64,000 nucleotides of DNA from Neisseria arctica. Lineage in GTDB: Bacteria; Pseudomonadota; Gammaproteobacteria; Burkholderiales; Neisseriaceae. This document shows, piece by piece, positions 57,108 through 64,000 of this stretch. Where the stretch lies: assembly GCF_022870905.1 (NCBI RefSeq), contig NZ_CP091510.1:1922001-1986000 (forward strand), read 5' to 3'. Under the pieces are notes generated by a model. It worked only from the letters and a program-made list of their open reading frames with translations. It made no database searches and had not been told where the DNA came from. Both the position numbers and the translations under genes were made by a program. Each line of letters begins with the position of its first letter. Position 1 is the stretch's first letter.

Positions 57108-58304
57108 TTAACTGTGCTGCTTTGCCATCATGGTTCTCACCATGCCTTTGCCCGCAATCAATAGAGCCAATACCTGCACGGCAAACAAAGCTGCCACCAC
57201 ACCATGCCAACCGCTGTAGCGGTAAGCCAAACCGCATAGCCATGCACCCACGGTACCGCCGCTGTAATAAGCCATGTAGTAAAGCCCCGAGGCCAGCGAG
57301 CGTCCTTCGGTTACATTAGCAGCAATGTAACTGATGGTTGCCGCTTGGGTAATAAATACCCCCGACGACATCAAAGCCAATGCAACAATTACGGCCGGCA
57401 GCGGCGGCAACAAAGTCGCCGACACGCCCAATACCGACAGCCCCACCGCCATCATTACGGTGCGTGCGCTGCCAAAGCGGTTGATCAGCTTGGCAGAAAG
57501 CGGCGTAATCACCATACCGATCAAATACACGGCAAACAGATTGGCCAACTGACCACTGTTAAGCGCATAGGGTTCGTCAGCCAAATAAAGGTTGATATAA
57601 GTAAAACAGCCTACCAGCGAAAACAGTACGCAAGCACCCAAAGTACAGGACGTTATCACGTAGCGGTTATGCAAATGCCCTGCCAACGTTTGCAAGGCCA
57701 TCTGAATATTCGGTTTCGGTACAAAGCGTTGCGAAGGCGGTAATTGCATCCAAACAAAAAACGCACTAACCAAGCTTAACGCCGCCATCACGTAAAAGGC
57801 CGGCCGCCAACCTATCCATTCGTTTAAATGACCGAGCATAAAACGCCCGGAAAAACCGCCCAATACAGTGCCCGACACATATAGCGACATCAACCTGGCC
57901 ATCACCCTACCGCCGAACTCTTCACCCACATAGGCAATCAGCACCACGGTTATGCCTGGAACCGCCAATCCCTGCAAAAAGCGGTAAGCCATCATAGCCT
58001 CTATCGACCGGACTCCTGCCAGCAAAGCTGTCGGTACCGCTAAAAACAGTAACGAACCGACAATAAATACCTTGCGCCCGAGCGCATCGGAAAGCATACC
58101 CATAAAGGGCGACATTAAAGCCACACCCAACACCGTCGCCCCTACTGCCAATCCTGCCTGTACTTCACTGGCGTGTAAATCACGCACCAAAACGGGCAAA
58201 ATTGCCTGGATCGAATATACTTGTAAAAAAGCAAACACGCCGATTAATGCGATGGCGAGCATCAGCAGTAATTTCGGATTATCGTCTTGCTTGGGTAAAG
58301 ACAT
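57108..58304 (-). CDS. MFS transporter (YnfM/drug-efflux type)
   Basis: 398 residues with twelve membrane segments. The intracellular loop motif GMLSDALGRKVFIVGSL (after segment 2) and the start ALIGVFAFLQVYSIQAILPVL place it with YnfM-like exporters in the inner membrane. Substrate unknown. It follows tag on the same strand with a 46-nt gap, so they may share a transcript. Confidence 0.88.
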   Translation of the reverse strand: MSLPKQDDNPKLLLMLAIALIGVFAFLQVYSIQAILPVLVRDLHASEVQAGLAVGATVLGVALMSPFMGMLSDALGRKVFIVGSLLFLAVPTALLAGVRSIEAMMAYRFLQGLAVPGITVVLIAYVGEEFGGRVMARLMSLYVSGTVLGGFSGRFMLGHLNEWIGWRPAFYVMAALSLVSAFFVWMQLPPSQRFVPKPNIQMALQTLAGHLHNRYVITSCTLGACVLFSLVGCFTYINLYLADEPYALNSGQLANLFAVYLIGMVITPLSAKLINRFGSARTVMMAVGLSVLGVSATLLPPLPAVIVALALMSSGVFITQAATISYIAANVTEGRSLASGLYYMAYYSGGTVGAWLCGLAYRYSGWHGVVAALFAVQVLALLIAGKGMVRTMMAKQHS

Positions 58305-58350
58305 AGTGTTTCTTCGTTAACAGTTATATGTTTCAGACGGCCCGCATTAC

Positions 58351-58911
58351 CTAGGCTTCAAGTTTGGCTTCCAACCATTTCGGTTTCGCCGCCAAGGTTT
58401 TTTCATAAACCGGACAACCGGGCTCATGTGCCCCGGGTAGATAGCCTGTACTCATTAAAAATTCATTCACAATCTCGCCGCCCACAAATTTAAATTGCTT
58501 TTTAAACAGTTTCACCCAAGCTTCTTTACTGCGCGGATGATGAGTATCCAGCCATTGCTTAAAAGAGCCGTATTGCTGCTGCAATAATAAAATTTGGCGT
58601 GCATTGTAAATAGCGGCGTCCACTTTCAAACGGTTGCGCACGATACCCGGATCGGCTAAGAGACGCTCACGATCCGTCTCGCCGTAAGCCGCTACGGCTG
58701 CAATATCAAAGCCCGAATAAGCCGTCTGAAAAGCCACCTGTTTTTTCAGGATCAAAGTCCAACTCAAGCCTGCTTGATTAATTTCCAACACCAACCGTTC
58801 AAACAACTCATTGTCATCCTCAATCGGAAAACCATAGGCATGGTCATGATAATGCTTGTTCGGATTATCGGTATCCGCCGGCAAGGCATTGGCATAATCG
58901 CAATAACTCAT
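58351..58911 (-). CDS. tag: DNA-3-methyladenine glycosylase I
   Basis: 186 residues, normal for Tag. The N-terminus MSYCDYANA carries the zinc ligand Cys4, and HEPGCP (about 167-172) supplies the His and Cys ligands of the same site. The catalytic-region LVLEINQAGLSWTLILKK follows. It removes 3-methyladenine from alkylated DNA. An uptake sequence core lies inside the gene near 58720. An uptake sequence within the gap to the MFS gene is single, not paired. Confidence 0.94.
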   Translation of the reverse strand: MSYCDYANALPADTDNPNKHYHDHAYGFPIEDDNELFERLVLEINQAGLSWTLILKKQVAFQTAYSGFDIAAVAAYGETDRERLLADPGIVRNRLKVDAAIYNARQILLLQQQYGSFKQWLDTHHPRSKEAWVKLFKKQFKFVGGEIVNEFLMSTGYLPGAHEPGCPVYEKTLAAKPKWLEAKLEA

Positions 58912-58968
58912 TTCCCACCTTTTTTACGGTTTGGCTATTGCCTTCGCCGCACAATCACTCTTATAGGC

Positions 58969-59661
58969 TTAATTCTGCAAAGCAAAATCCACGGCTGCCC
59001 GGGCATGAATCTCAGCGCTGTCGAACACCGGAAGCGGGCTGTCCTCGGGCTGTATCAGTAAGCCGATTTCCGTACATCCCAATATGACAGCCTGTGCGCC
59101 TTGAGCCTTCAGAGCCTCTATCGCTTCCACATAATAAGCTTTAGCTTCGGGCAAAATGCGGTTACGGCACAATTCTTCAAAAATAATACGGTGGATTTCA
59201 CCTTGTTGGGTTTCAGACGGCACCAAAATTTCAATACCCAAACTCTGCATCCGCCGACTATAAAAACCGTCGCTCATGGTAAAGCGCGTACCCAGCAGAC
59301 CGACAGTTCGCATATTTTCGGCTTTTAGCGCACTGGCAGTAGCATCAATCAGGTGCAACAACGGAATATCAACCGCCGCCTGAATATCATCAGCCACTTT
59401 GTGCATGGTATTAGTAGCCAACAACAGCACATCGGCACCAATATTTTGTAATTTGCGCGCACTGTCAGCCAACGCCTGCCCGGCTCCGACCCAATCACCG
59501 CTGCGCTGCATAGCGGCAATACGCTCGAAATCAACACTGTGCATCACGATTTCAGCATTGTGATTGCCGCCCAAAAGACGATTAATTTCACGGTTGATGA
59601 TTTGATAATACAATACCGTACTTTCAGGGCTCATACCGCCGATAATACCGATAGTTTTCAT
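58969..59661 (-). CDS. Aspartate/glutamate racemase family protein
   Basis: 230 residues. The family signature IGIIGGMSPESTVLYYQ starts the protein. The two acid-base residues are Thr83 (ATNTMHK) and Cys196 (LGCTEIG); the Thr/Cys pair is the asymmetric arrangement described for the E. coli YgeA-like L-aspartate/glutamate-specific racemase, rather than the Cys/Cys of glutamate racemase. It may make D-amino acids for the wall or clear wrong isomers. Last gene before tag on this strand, with 57 nt between. An uptake sequence lies inside near 59214. Confidence 0.88.
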   Translation of the reverse strand: MKTIGIIGGMSPESTVLYYQIINREINRLLGGNHNAEIVMHSVDFERIAAMQRSGDWVGAGQALADSARKLQNIGADVLLLATNTMHKVADDIQAAVDIPLLHLIDATASALKAENMRTVGLLGTRFTMSDGFYSRRMQSLGIEILVPSETQQGEIHRIIFEELCRNRILPEAKAYYVEAIEALKAQGAQAVILGCTEIGLLIQPEDSPLPVFDSAEIHARAAVDFALQN

Positions 59662-59825
59662 CTTAAAACTGCCTTCATCAAACGGCTCGGCCTAATCCGT
59701 CCGCCTCCATCTCATATTCTGAAATCTACACAAAAACCGCACTCTGCCACCGATGGTATGCCAATCGCTCCAGCCTTCGGACTGATGATCCGGTACTGTT
59801 TTTGCAAAGACAACAGCCTTAAAAT

Positions 59826-59870
59826 AAAAAGCCGTCTGAAAACCGGTTATCGTTTTCAGACGGCTTTTTC
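59826..59870. terminator. DNA-uptake-sequence terminator after gcvH
   Basis: AAAAAGCCGTCTGAAAACC and complement, a stem of about 17 bp, T-runs both ways, 6 nt past the gcvH stop. It separates gcvH from the racemase-tag-MFS genes. Confidence 0.9.
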
Positions 59871-59875
59871 AATAC

Positions 59876-60259
59876 TTAGCCAATCTCAGCCGCATATTGT
59901 TCGGCAGTCAACAGGCCGTCTAAAGCTGTCGCATCGGCCGGTTTGATTTTGAAGAACCAGCCCGCGCCGTAAGGATCGCTGTTGGCAGTTTCTGGGCTGT
60001 CTACCAACTCTTGATTGACTGCAACAACCTCACCGGCAATCGGCGCATAAACGTCAGATGCGGCTTTCACCGACTCCACTACACCGGCTTGGTCTTCGGC
60101 TGCCAAATTGGCGCCCACTTCGGGTAATTCTACAAATACGATATCGCCCAACAATTCCTGTGCGTGATGGGTAATGCCTACGGTTACCGAACCGTCTGCC
60201 TCTGCGCGCAACCACTCGTGGCTGGATACATATTTTAATTCTGCTGGGATATTGCTCAT
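59876..60259 (-). CDS. gcvH: Glycine cleavage system H protein
   Basis: 127 residues, the standard length. The lipoylated lysine is Lys65 in [14 protein letters not shown]. The shuttle protein carries the aminomethyl group between GcvP and GcvT. It ends the unit gcvT - small ORF - gcvH that starts behind the glycine riboswitch. Ribosome site TTGAGGAG on the minus strand. Confidence 0.97.
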   Translation of the reverse strand: MSNIPAELKYVSSHEWLRAEADGSVTVGITHHAQELLGDIVFVELPEVGANLAAEDQAGVVESVKAASDVYAPIAGEVVAVNQELVDSPETANSDPYGAGWFFKIKPADATALDGLLTAEQYAAEIG

Positions 60260-60317
60260 AGAAAACTCCTCAAAATTTATTAAATTAAAACGTTTAAAGA
60301 ATTAATACTTATTCAAT

Positions 60318-60692
60318 TTATCTGAATTGTTTACGACTATTTGCCTCTTTTAGATCTTGTTCGCTTGGAGGATAGATATCATACCAATCAAAGTTATAAA
60401 CCGTTTCTCGTAAAGAGTTTAAATCTTGAGAAACTGGTATTTCTTCTCCTGGCAAGCCCGTTTCACTATTCACCACTAGAGTTGTTAAGGGTGGTAAGTT
60501 ATTTTCATTACAATAAAAAGCAATATGTCCCAAAGTTCCCCCTAAAACCCCTGTTGCCTGATGTCCAAACATTAAAATAGAAAGGCTTTTATATGTATGT
60601 GTTTGTCGATTCATTGCAGCTGAAATCAAAATTTGCCACGCTTGCAATGCTCTCCCAGCTTGAGTCGAATTCGGATTAAATCTTCGTAGCAT
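60318..60692 (-). CDS. AT-rich conserved hypothetical protein inserted in the gcv operon
   Basis: 124 residues with a strong ribosome site (GAGGAGTAAAA). It begins MLRRFNPNSTQAGRALQAW, has SLSILMFGHQATGVLGGTLG, then HIAFYCNENNLPPLT, and ends in a polar tail. No signal peptide, membrane segment or catalytic motif is evident. From memory it resembles a small uncharacterised family with the LGHIAFYCNENNLPPLTA core in gamma-proteobacteria, often in accessory DNA. The DNA is clearly AT-richer than gcvT and gcvH on either side, and the gene splits two genes that work together, so it was probably acquired. Function unknown. Confidence 0.75.
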   Translation of the reverse strand: MLRRFNPNSTQAGRALQAWQILISAAMNRQTHTYKSLSILMFGHQATGVLGGTLGHIAFYCNENNLPPLTTLVVNSETGLPGEEIPVSQDLNSLRETVYNFDWYDIYPPSEQDLKEANSRKQFR

Positions 60693-60775
60693 TTTTACTC
60701 CTCTATAAATTAAATACAGATTAAATACTCATAGATTTAAGATCTTAAAGATATGCTCAGATCGTCTGAAAACTA

Positions 60776-61873
60776 TTAATCAAACTGCTTCTGCCCGTTA
60801 CGCACGAACGGCAGTTTCAAAACGCGCACATCCACTTCTTTTCCTCGCAAAATTACTTTGGCGGTATCACCCGTATCTTTAGGTACGCGGGCAATGGCGA
60901 TAGATTGTTTCAGACTGGGCGAGAATACGCCGCTGGTGGTAATGCCTTTGCCAAACTCGGTAACGACTTCCATACCTTCGCGCAATACACCGCCTTTTTC
61001 CAGCAGCAGGCCAACTTGTTTTACATCCACGCCTTTTTCTTTCAAAGCCACCAATGCGGATTTACCGACGAAATCGCGGGTTTCATCTTTCAGGTCAACC
61101 GTCCAACCCATACCTGCTTGTAGCGGACTGGTGTCGTCGTCCATGTCGTGGCCGTAAAGATTCATACCTGCCTCCATACGCAATGTATCGCGTGCGCCCA
61201 AGCCGCAAGGCTGTACGCCTGCTGCACGTAAAGCATTGAAAAATGCGGGAGCCTCACTACCGGGCAAAATCACTTCCACGCCGTCTTCTCCCGTATAACC
61301 AGTGCGGGCGACAAACCAATCGTTACCCAAATCGGCACCTTGGAATACTTTGAGGTTGTTAACGGTATCTGACCACTCCGGTTTAACCGTCAGCAGTTTT
61401 TCAATGGCTTTAGGACCTTGCACGGCCAACATGGCCAAATCGTAACGGGGAGTGATTTCGATACCGAATTCCTCGCCCACTTTGGCAAATTGTGCCAAGT
61501 CTTTTTCTCGGGTAGCGGCATTGGATACGATGCGGTAGGCAGTTTCGGCTTCGTTGGCGCGGTACACGATCAAATCATCCATCACACCGCCGTTTTCATT
61601 CAGCATGGCAGAATACAGGGCTTTTCCGACAAAACCCAGTTTGGCCACATCATTAGCGAGCAGTTTTTGCAGCCACGCTTTGGCTTGCGCACCACGAATA
61701 TCGGAAACCAGCATATGTGAAACATCGAACATACCGGCATCTGTGCGCACGGCTTCATGTTCGACAATTTGGGAACCATAGTTTACAGGCAGCTGCCAGC
61801 CGGCAAAATCAACCAGCTTGCCGCCTGCCTCTTGGTGGGCAGAATAAAAAGGGGTGGTTTTCAGGGTAGTCAT
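60776..61873 (-). CDS. gcvT: Glycine cleavage system T protein (aminomethyltransferase)
   Basis: 365 residues from [19 protein letters not shown]. An ATG at 61888 is in frame but gives MEKLE, and its GGAG forms the ribosome site for the ATG at 61873. Folate-binding domain with [23 protein letters not shown] and DVSHM, active-site Asp in [17 protein letters not shown], and the C-terminal barrel. It moves the methylene group to tetrahydrofolate and frees ammonia. Expression should depend on the upstream tandem glycine riboswitch. Confidence 0.96.
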   Translation of the reverse strand: MTTLKTTPFYSAHQEAGGKLVDFAGWQLPVNYGSQIVEHEAVRTDAGMFDVSHMLVSDIRGAQAKAWLQKLLANDVAKLGFVGKALYSAMLNENGGVMDDLIVYRANEAETAYRIVSNAATREKDLAQFAKVGEEFGIEITPRYDLAMLAVQGPKAIEKLLTVKPEWSDTVNNLKVFQGADLGNDWFVARTGYTGEDGVEVILPGSEAPAFFNALRAAGVQPCGLGARDTLRMEAGMNLYGHDMDDDTSPLQAGMGWTVDLKDETRDFVGKSALVALKEKGVDVKQVGLLLEKGGVLREGMEVVTEFGKGITTSGVFSPSLKQSIAIARVPKDTGDTAKVILRGKEVDVRVLKLPFVRNGQKQFD

Positions 61874-62057
61874 CTCAAGTTTCTCCATGTTTTCAGTTAT
61901 TCCACAATAGCCATTTGCCTGAGCATAATCGGGCCAAAGGCAAAGACGGCATGCGTCGGATTTTTTGCAGCCGTTCTTTGTGCCTTAATTGGGACGCTCT
62001 TACTTCAATAAAGAAAAAACAGCATAGCAGGCCGCCGCGTTTGATTACACGCGCCCC
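61874..62057 (-). promoter_or_regulatory. Expression platform between the glycine riboswitch and gcvT
   Basis: About 180 nt with no uptake sequence. A T6 run at 62014-62019 (minus sense) follows a GC-rich stretch, GCGCGTGTAATCAAACGCG, that can form a short hairpin. This could be a terminator switched by glycine binding, but the alternate pairing is not clear by eye. Confidence 0.45.
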
Positions 62058-62230
62058 TATCTGTCCTGATACCTGAGATTTTCAGCCGTAAAACGGCTTT
62101 CTCCCCTTCGGTGGGCGCAGCCGCGCCACTCTCCAGATTTTTTGTTGACAATATGCAGTCCTTTTACCTGAGCGATTTAAGGGTATCTGCGCCTTCGGTG
62201 GCACGCCGACGGGCGCACTCTCTCCTGCAT
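62058..62230 (-). ncRNA. Tandem glycine riboswitch
   Basis: Two aptamers in tandem in the minus sense. Aptamer 1 (62230-62153) has P1 ATGCAG/CTGCAT and the conserved GGAGAG, CACCGAAGG, CTCAGGTA and AGGAC elements. Aptamer 2 (62137-62058) repeats the same elements, with P1 TCTGGAGAG/GGACAGA, GGAGAG, CACCGAAGG and CTCAGGTAT. This matches the well-known cooperative glycine riboswitch, which in many bacteria turns on glycine cleavage genes. It points to gcvT, and read-through reaches gcvH. Confidence 0.95.
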
Positions 62231-62442
62231 ATGCTTTCGGATTATGGCTGTATTTTCGCAATGCCGCAAGGCCTGATTTCCAAAACTTTACAAAATAATT
62301 TTACAAAAATTACTTTTAAACTGTTATTACTCAAAATCACAACATGAGGCCGGACAACACCACCCTAATCACACATTATTTTAAAAAATTAATTTTTTTA
62401 AACTATTGTATGTTAAATTAAATTGGAATATATTTAAGGACA

Positions 62443-62462
62443 CATACATACTGGCATGTATG
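62443..62462. promoter_or_regulatory. Dyad upstream of the Lrp-family gene
   Basis: CATACAT, 6-nt spacer, ATGTATG: a perfect 7-bp inverted repeat 13 nt upstream of the AAGGAAT ribosome site. Possible autoregulatory operator. The stretch between it and the riboswitch is AT-rich and holds the divergent promoters, not resolved by eye. Confidence 0.4.
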
Positions 62463-62493
62463 CCAAATAGAAGAAAAAAATAAGGAATCGAAA

Positions 62494-62979
62494 ATGGCAC
62501 AAATCACTTTAGATAAAACCGATCTCAAGATCCTCCAAGTCTTACAGGAAAACGGTCGTCTGACTAATGTCGAACTCTCTGAACGTGTGGCACTCTCTCC
62601 CTCCCCCTGCCTACGCCGTCTGAAACAATTGGAAGATGCGGGTATTATCCGTCAATATGCTGCCCTACTTTCTCCGGTTGCCGTACAACTCGGCTTACAG
62701 GCTTTTATCCGCGTGTCTATTGATAAAGCCAGCGAGTCGCGCGACCAATTTGCCTCTGCTATACAAACATGGCCCGAGGTACTAAGCTGCTTTGCCCTAA
62801 CCGGAGAAACCGATTATCTCTTACATGCGTTTTTCACAGATATGAACGCATTCTCTCATTTCGTATTAGAAACACTCTTATCACACCCGGGTGTGCAAGA
62901 CGCAAAGTCCAGCTTTGTCTTAAAAGAAATCAAAAATACAACTGCTCTGCCCTTGGGGCACTTAAACCAACAAGATTAA
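62494..62979 (+). CDS. Lrp/AsnC-family transcriptional regulator
   Basis: 161 residues. An N-terminal winged helix (about 5-55, DLKILQVLQENGRLTNVELSERVALSPSPCLRRLKQLEDAG) and the C-terminal RAM ligand domain (about 70-150). Full Lrp/AsnC architecture. Amino-acid binding changes its oligomer state. It is divergent from the glycine riboswitch-gcvT unit; in E. coli Lrp activates gcv genes, so a link is plausible (inference). An uptake sequence core lies in the HTH region (about 62616). Confidence 0.9.
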   Translation: MAQITLDKTDLKILQVLQENGRLTNVELSERVALSPSPCLRRLKQLEDAGIIRQYAALLSPVAVQLGLQAFIRVSIDKASESRDQFASAIQTWPEVLSCFALTGETDYLLHAFFTDMNAFSHFVLETLLSHPGVQDAKSSFVLKEIKNTTALPLGHLNQQD

Positions 62980-63000
62980 AGCCTTATTCTTACCATGTAT

Positions 63001-63030
63001 AACACGACGGTGTGAACCGTCGTGTTTTCT
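63001..63030 (+). terminator. Terminator after the Lrp-family gene
   Basis: Perfect 10-bp stem AACACGACGG / CCGTCGTGTT with loop TGTGAA, followed by TTCTT. Confidence 0.85.
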
Positions 63031-63247
63031 TATTCCTTATAAACCATGACAACCGCTAGATCATTTTATTTTCAGACGGCCTCCAGATTCTCTATAAAAT
63101 ACATACATTAACTTTTAACGTCTTTTTCCACCTTTAATAGCATTCCTTTTTCGATTGCTACAGCTCACGCAATCATTTGGTAATAAATCCTAGCTTTGTT
63201 AAAATAACCAGCCCATATTCAAGCACTTCAAACACATTAAGATACCG

Positions 63248-63829
63248 ATGAATGCCGACGACCAAACCATAATCCGACATACCTTAGTTTGGCTTGAAAA
63301 AGCCGTAATCGGATTAAATCTCTGCCCATTTGCCAAAGCACCCCATGCCAAAGGCCGTATCCGCATCAGCGTAAGCCACGCCAAGCATTTAGACGGTTTT
63401 TTAGAAGATCTTGACCGTGAATTACAATTTCTCGCAGAAACTCCAGCTGAAGAAACCGAAACTACCTTACTGGTACACCCAACTTTATTTACCGACTTTT
63501 TGATTTTTAATGATATGCTGGATTTGGCCGATGCAGCCATTACCGATAACGGGCTCGAAGGCATCATACAGATCGCACCGTTTCATCCCCGCTTCCAATT
63601 CGAAGGGACTTCTCCCGACGATATCAGCAACTATACCAACCGTTCGCCCTATCCTACCCTTCATCTTATTCGCGAAGACAGCATTGCCAAGGCAACCGAA
63701 GCTTTTCCCAATGCTGCGGATATTTTCGAACGCAATATCGCCCTTTTAGAAAATATGGGGCATGAAGGATGGCGTAAACTTGAGATTCCCACTTGTCCGT
63801 TACATTCCAAACAAACGGAAACCACATGA
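63248..63829 (+). CDS. DUF1415 domain-containing protein
   Basis: 193 residues, covering the whole DUF1415 family. Signature stretches are LEKAVIGLNLCPFAKAPH near the start, TTLLVHPTLFTDFLIFNDML, IIQIAPFHPRFQFEGTSPDD and NRSPYPTLHLIREDSI. Function unknown; the conserved NLCPFA cysteine and histidines could bind a metal or act in redox chemistry. Its TGA overlaps the ATG of the next gene (ATGA), so the two are coupled. Confidence 0.88.
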   Translation: MNADDQTIIRHTLVWLEKAVIGLNLCPFAKAPHAKGRIRISVSHAKHLDGFLEDLDRELQFLAETPAEETETTLLVHPTLFTDFLIFNDMLDLADAAITDNGLEGIIQIAPFHPRFQFEGTSPDDISNYTNRSPYPTLHLIREDSIAKATEAFPNAADIFERNIALLENMGHEGWRKLEIPTCPLHSKQTETT

Positions 63830-64000
63830 TACGCTGGCTATTTGCGGGCTGCGGCATAATTGCCCTGACTCTGGGCATTATCGGAATTTTTCTACCCATA
63901 CTACCCACTACTCCTTTTGTTCTCCTTGCTGCCGGCTGTTGGGCGAAGTCTTCCCCTCACTTTCATCATTGGCTAAGCAGACATCGTTACTTCGGCCCTA
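63826..64000 (+). CDS. DUF454 (YbaN-like) membrane protein, N-terminal part
   Basis: 58 codons visible; the gene runs past the window. It starts MIRWLFAGCGIIALTLGIIG and continues FLPILPTTPFVLLAAGCWAKSSPHFHHWL, the family signature of small YbaN-type inner-membrane proteins, with two membrane segments. Function unknown. Translationally coupled to the DUF1415 gene by a 4-nt overlap. Confidence 0.88.
   Translation, partial: MIRWLFAGCGIIALTLGIIGIFLPILPTTPFVLLAAGCWAKSSPHFHHWLSRHRYFGP

Overview
The window comes from a member of the Neisseriaceae, most likely the genus Neisseria. The main evidence is the DNA uptake sequence core GCCGTCTGAA, present dozens of times and often as inverted pairs that double as terminators at gene ends. 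Gene content agrees: a trimeric neisserial-type porin, a two-haem cytochrome c5, NsrR with an NnrS protein, and an IS1016-like element. By eye the AG-flanked form (AGGCCGTCTGAA) is commoner than the AT-flanked form, which points to a commensal or animal Neisseria rather than the meningococcus/gonococcus group (inference). There is no prophage, CRISPR array or rRNA operon. The window is ordinary chromosome with a few accessory insertions.

Layout. 0-11 kb: end of thrB, ribosomal proteins L21/L27, ispB, tRNA-Arg(CCT), a nitric-oxide module (nsrR, a hemerythrin-like protein, an NnrS protein) arranged around a perfect 28-bp palindrome, a Kup potassium transporter, argC, an orphan LexA/CI-type repressor, erpA and a zinc-ribbon tail-anchored protein. 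11-20 kb: trpA-accD, cardiolipin synthase, a 48-residue membrane peptide, a rhodanese, anmK and ftsK, whose start region carries an A9 tract that splits the likely N-terminus into two frames; behind it lies a decayed region with small ORF remnants. 20-29 kb: tpiA-secG-tRNA-Leu(GAG), free methionine-R-sulfoxide reductase, an isoaspartate-methyltransferase relative, glutathione peroxidase, pnp, a complete IS1016-like element with 8-bp target duplications, and the porin. 29-36 kb: ilvI-ilvH-ilvC, tRNA-Arg(CCG), cytochrome c5 and hemH.

35.7-46.2 kb is a glucose catabolism cluster: edd-eda on one strand and zwf-pgl-glk, hexR-pgi and a GluP-type sugar transporter on the other. Together they take up glucose, phosphorylate it and run it through the Entner-Doudoroff pathway. 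HexR is the likely regulator, and two HexR-like dyads lie in the edd/zwf divergent promoter region.

46-64 kb: leuA with an in-frame N-terminal helix-turn-helix extension, a methyltransferase, an outer-membrane beta-barrel protein, glnK-amtB, a DUF3579-GNAT fusion, and the glycine cleavage genes in two places. gcvT-(small ORF)-gcvH sits behind a tandem glycine riboswitch, while gcvP is separate. The small ORF between gcvT and gcvH is AT-rich and looks like an insertion. An Lrp/AsnC regulator is divergent from the riboswitch. DUF1415 and DUF454 genes end the window.

No complete undescribed system is evident. The observations most worth following are the HTH-LeuA fusion, the ftsK poly-A tract, the palindrome in the NO module, and the ORF inserted inside the glycine cleavage operon.
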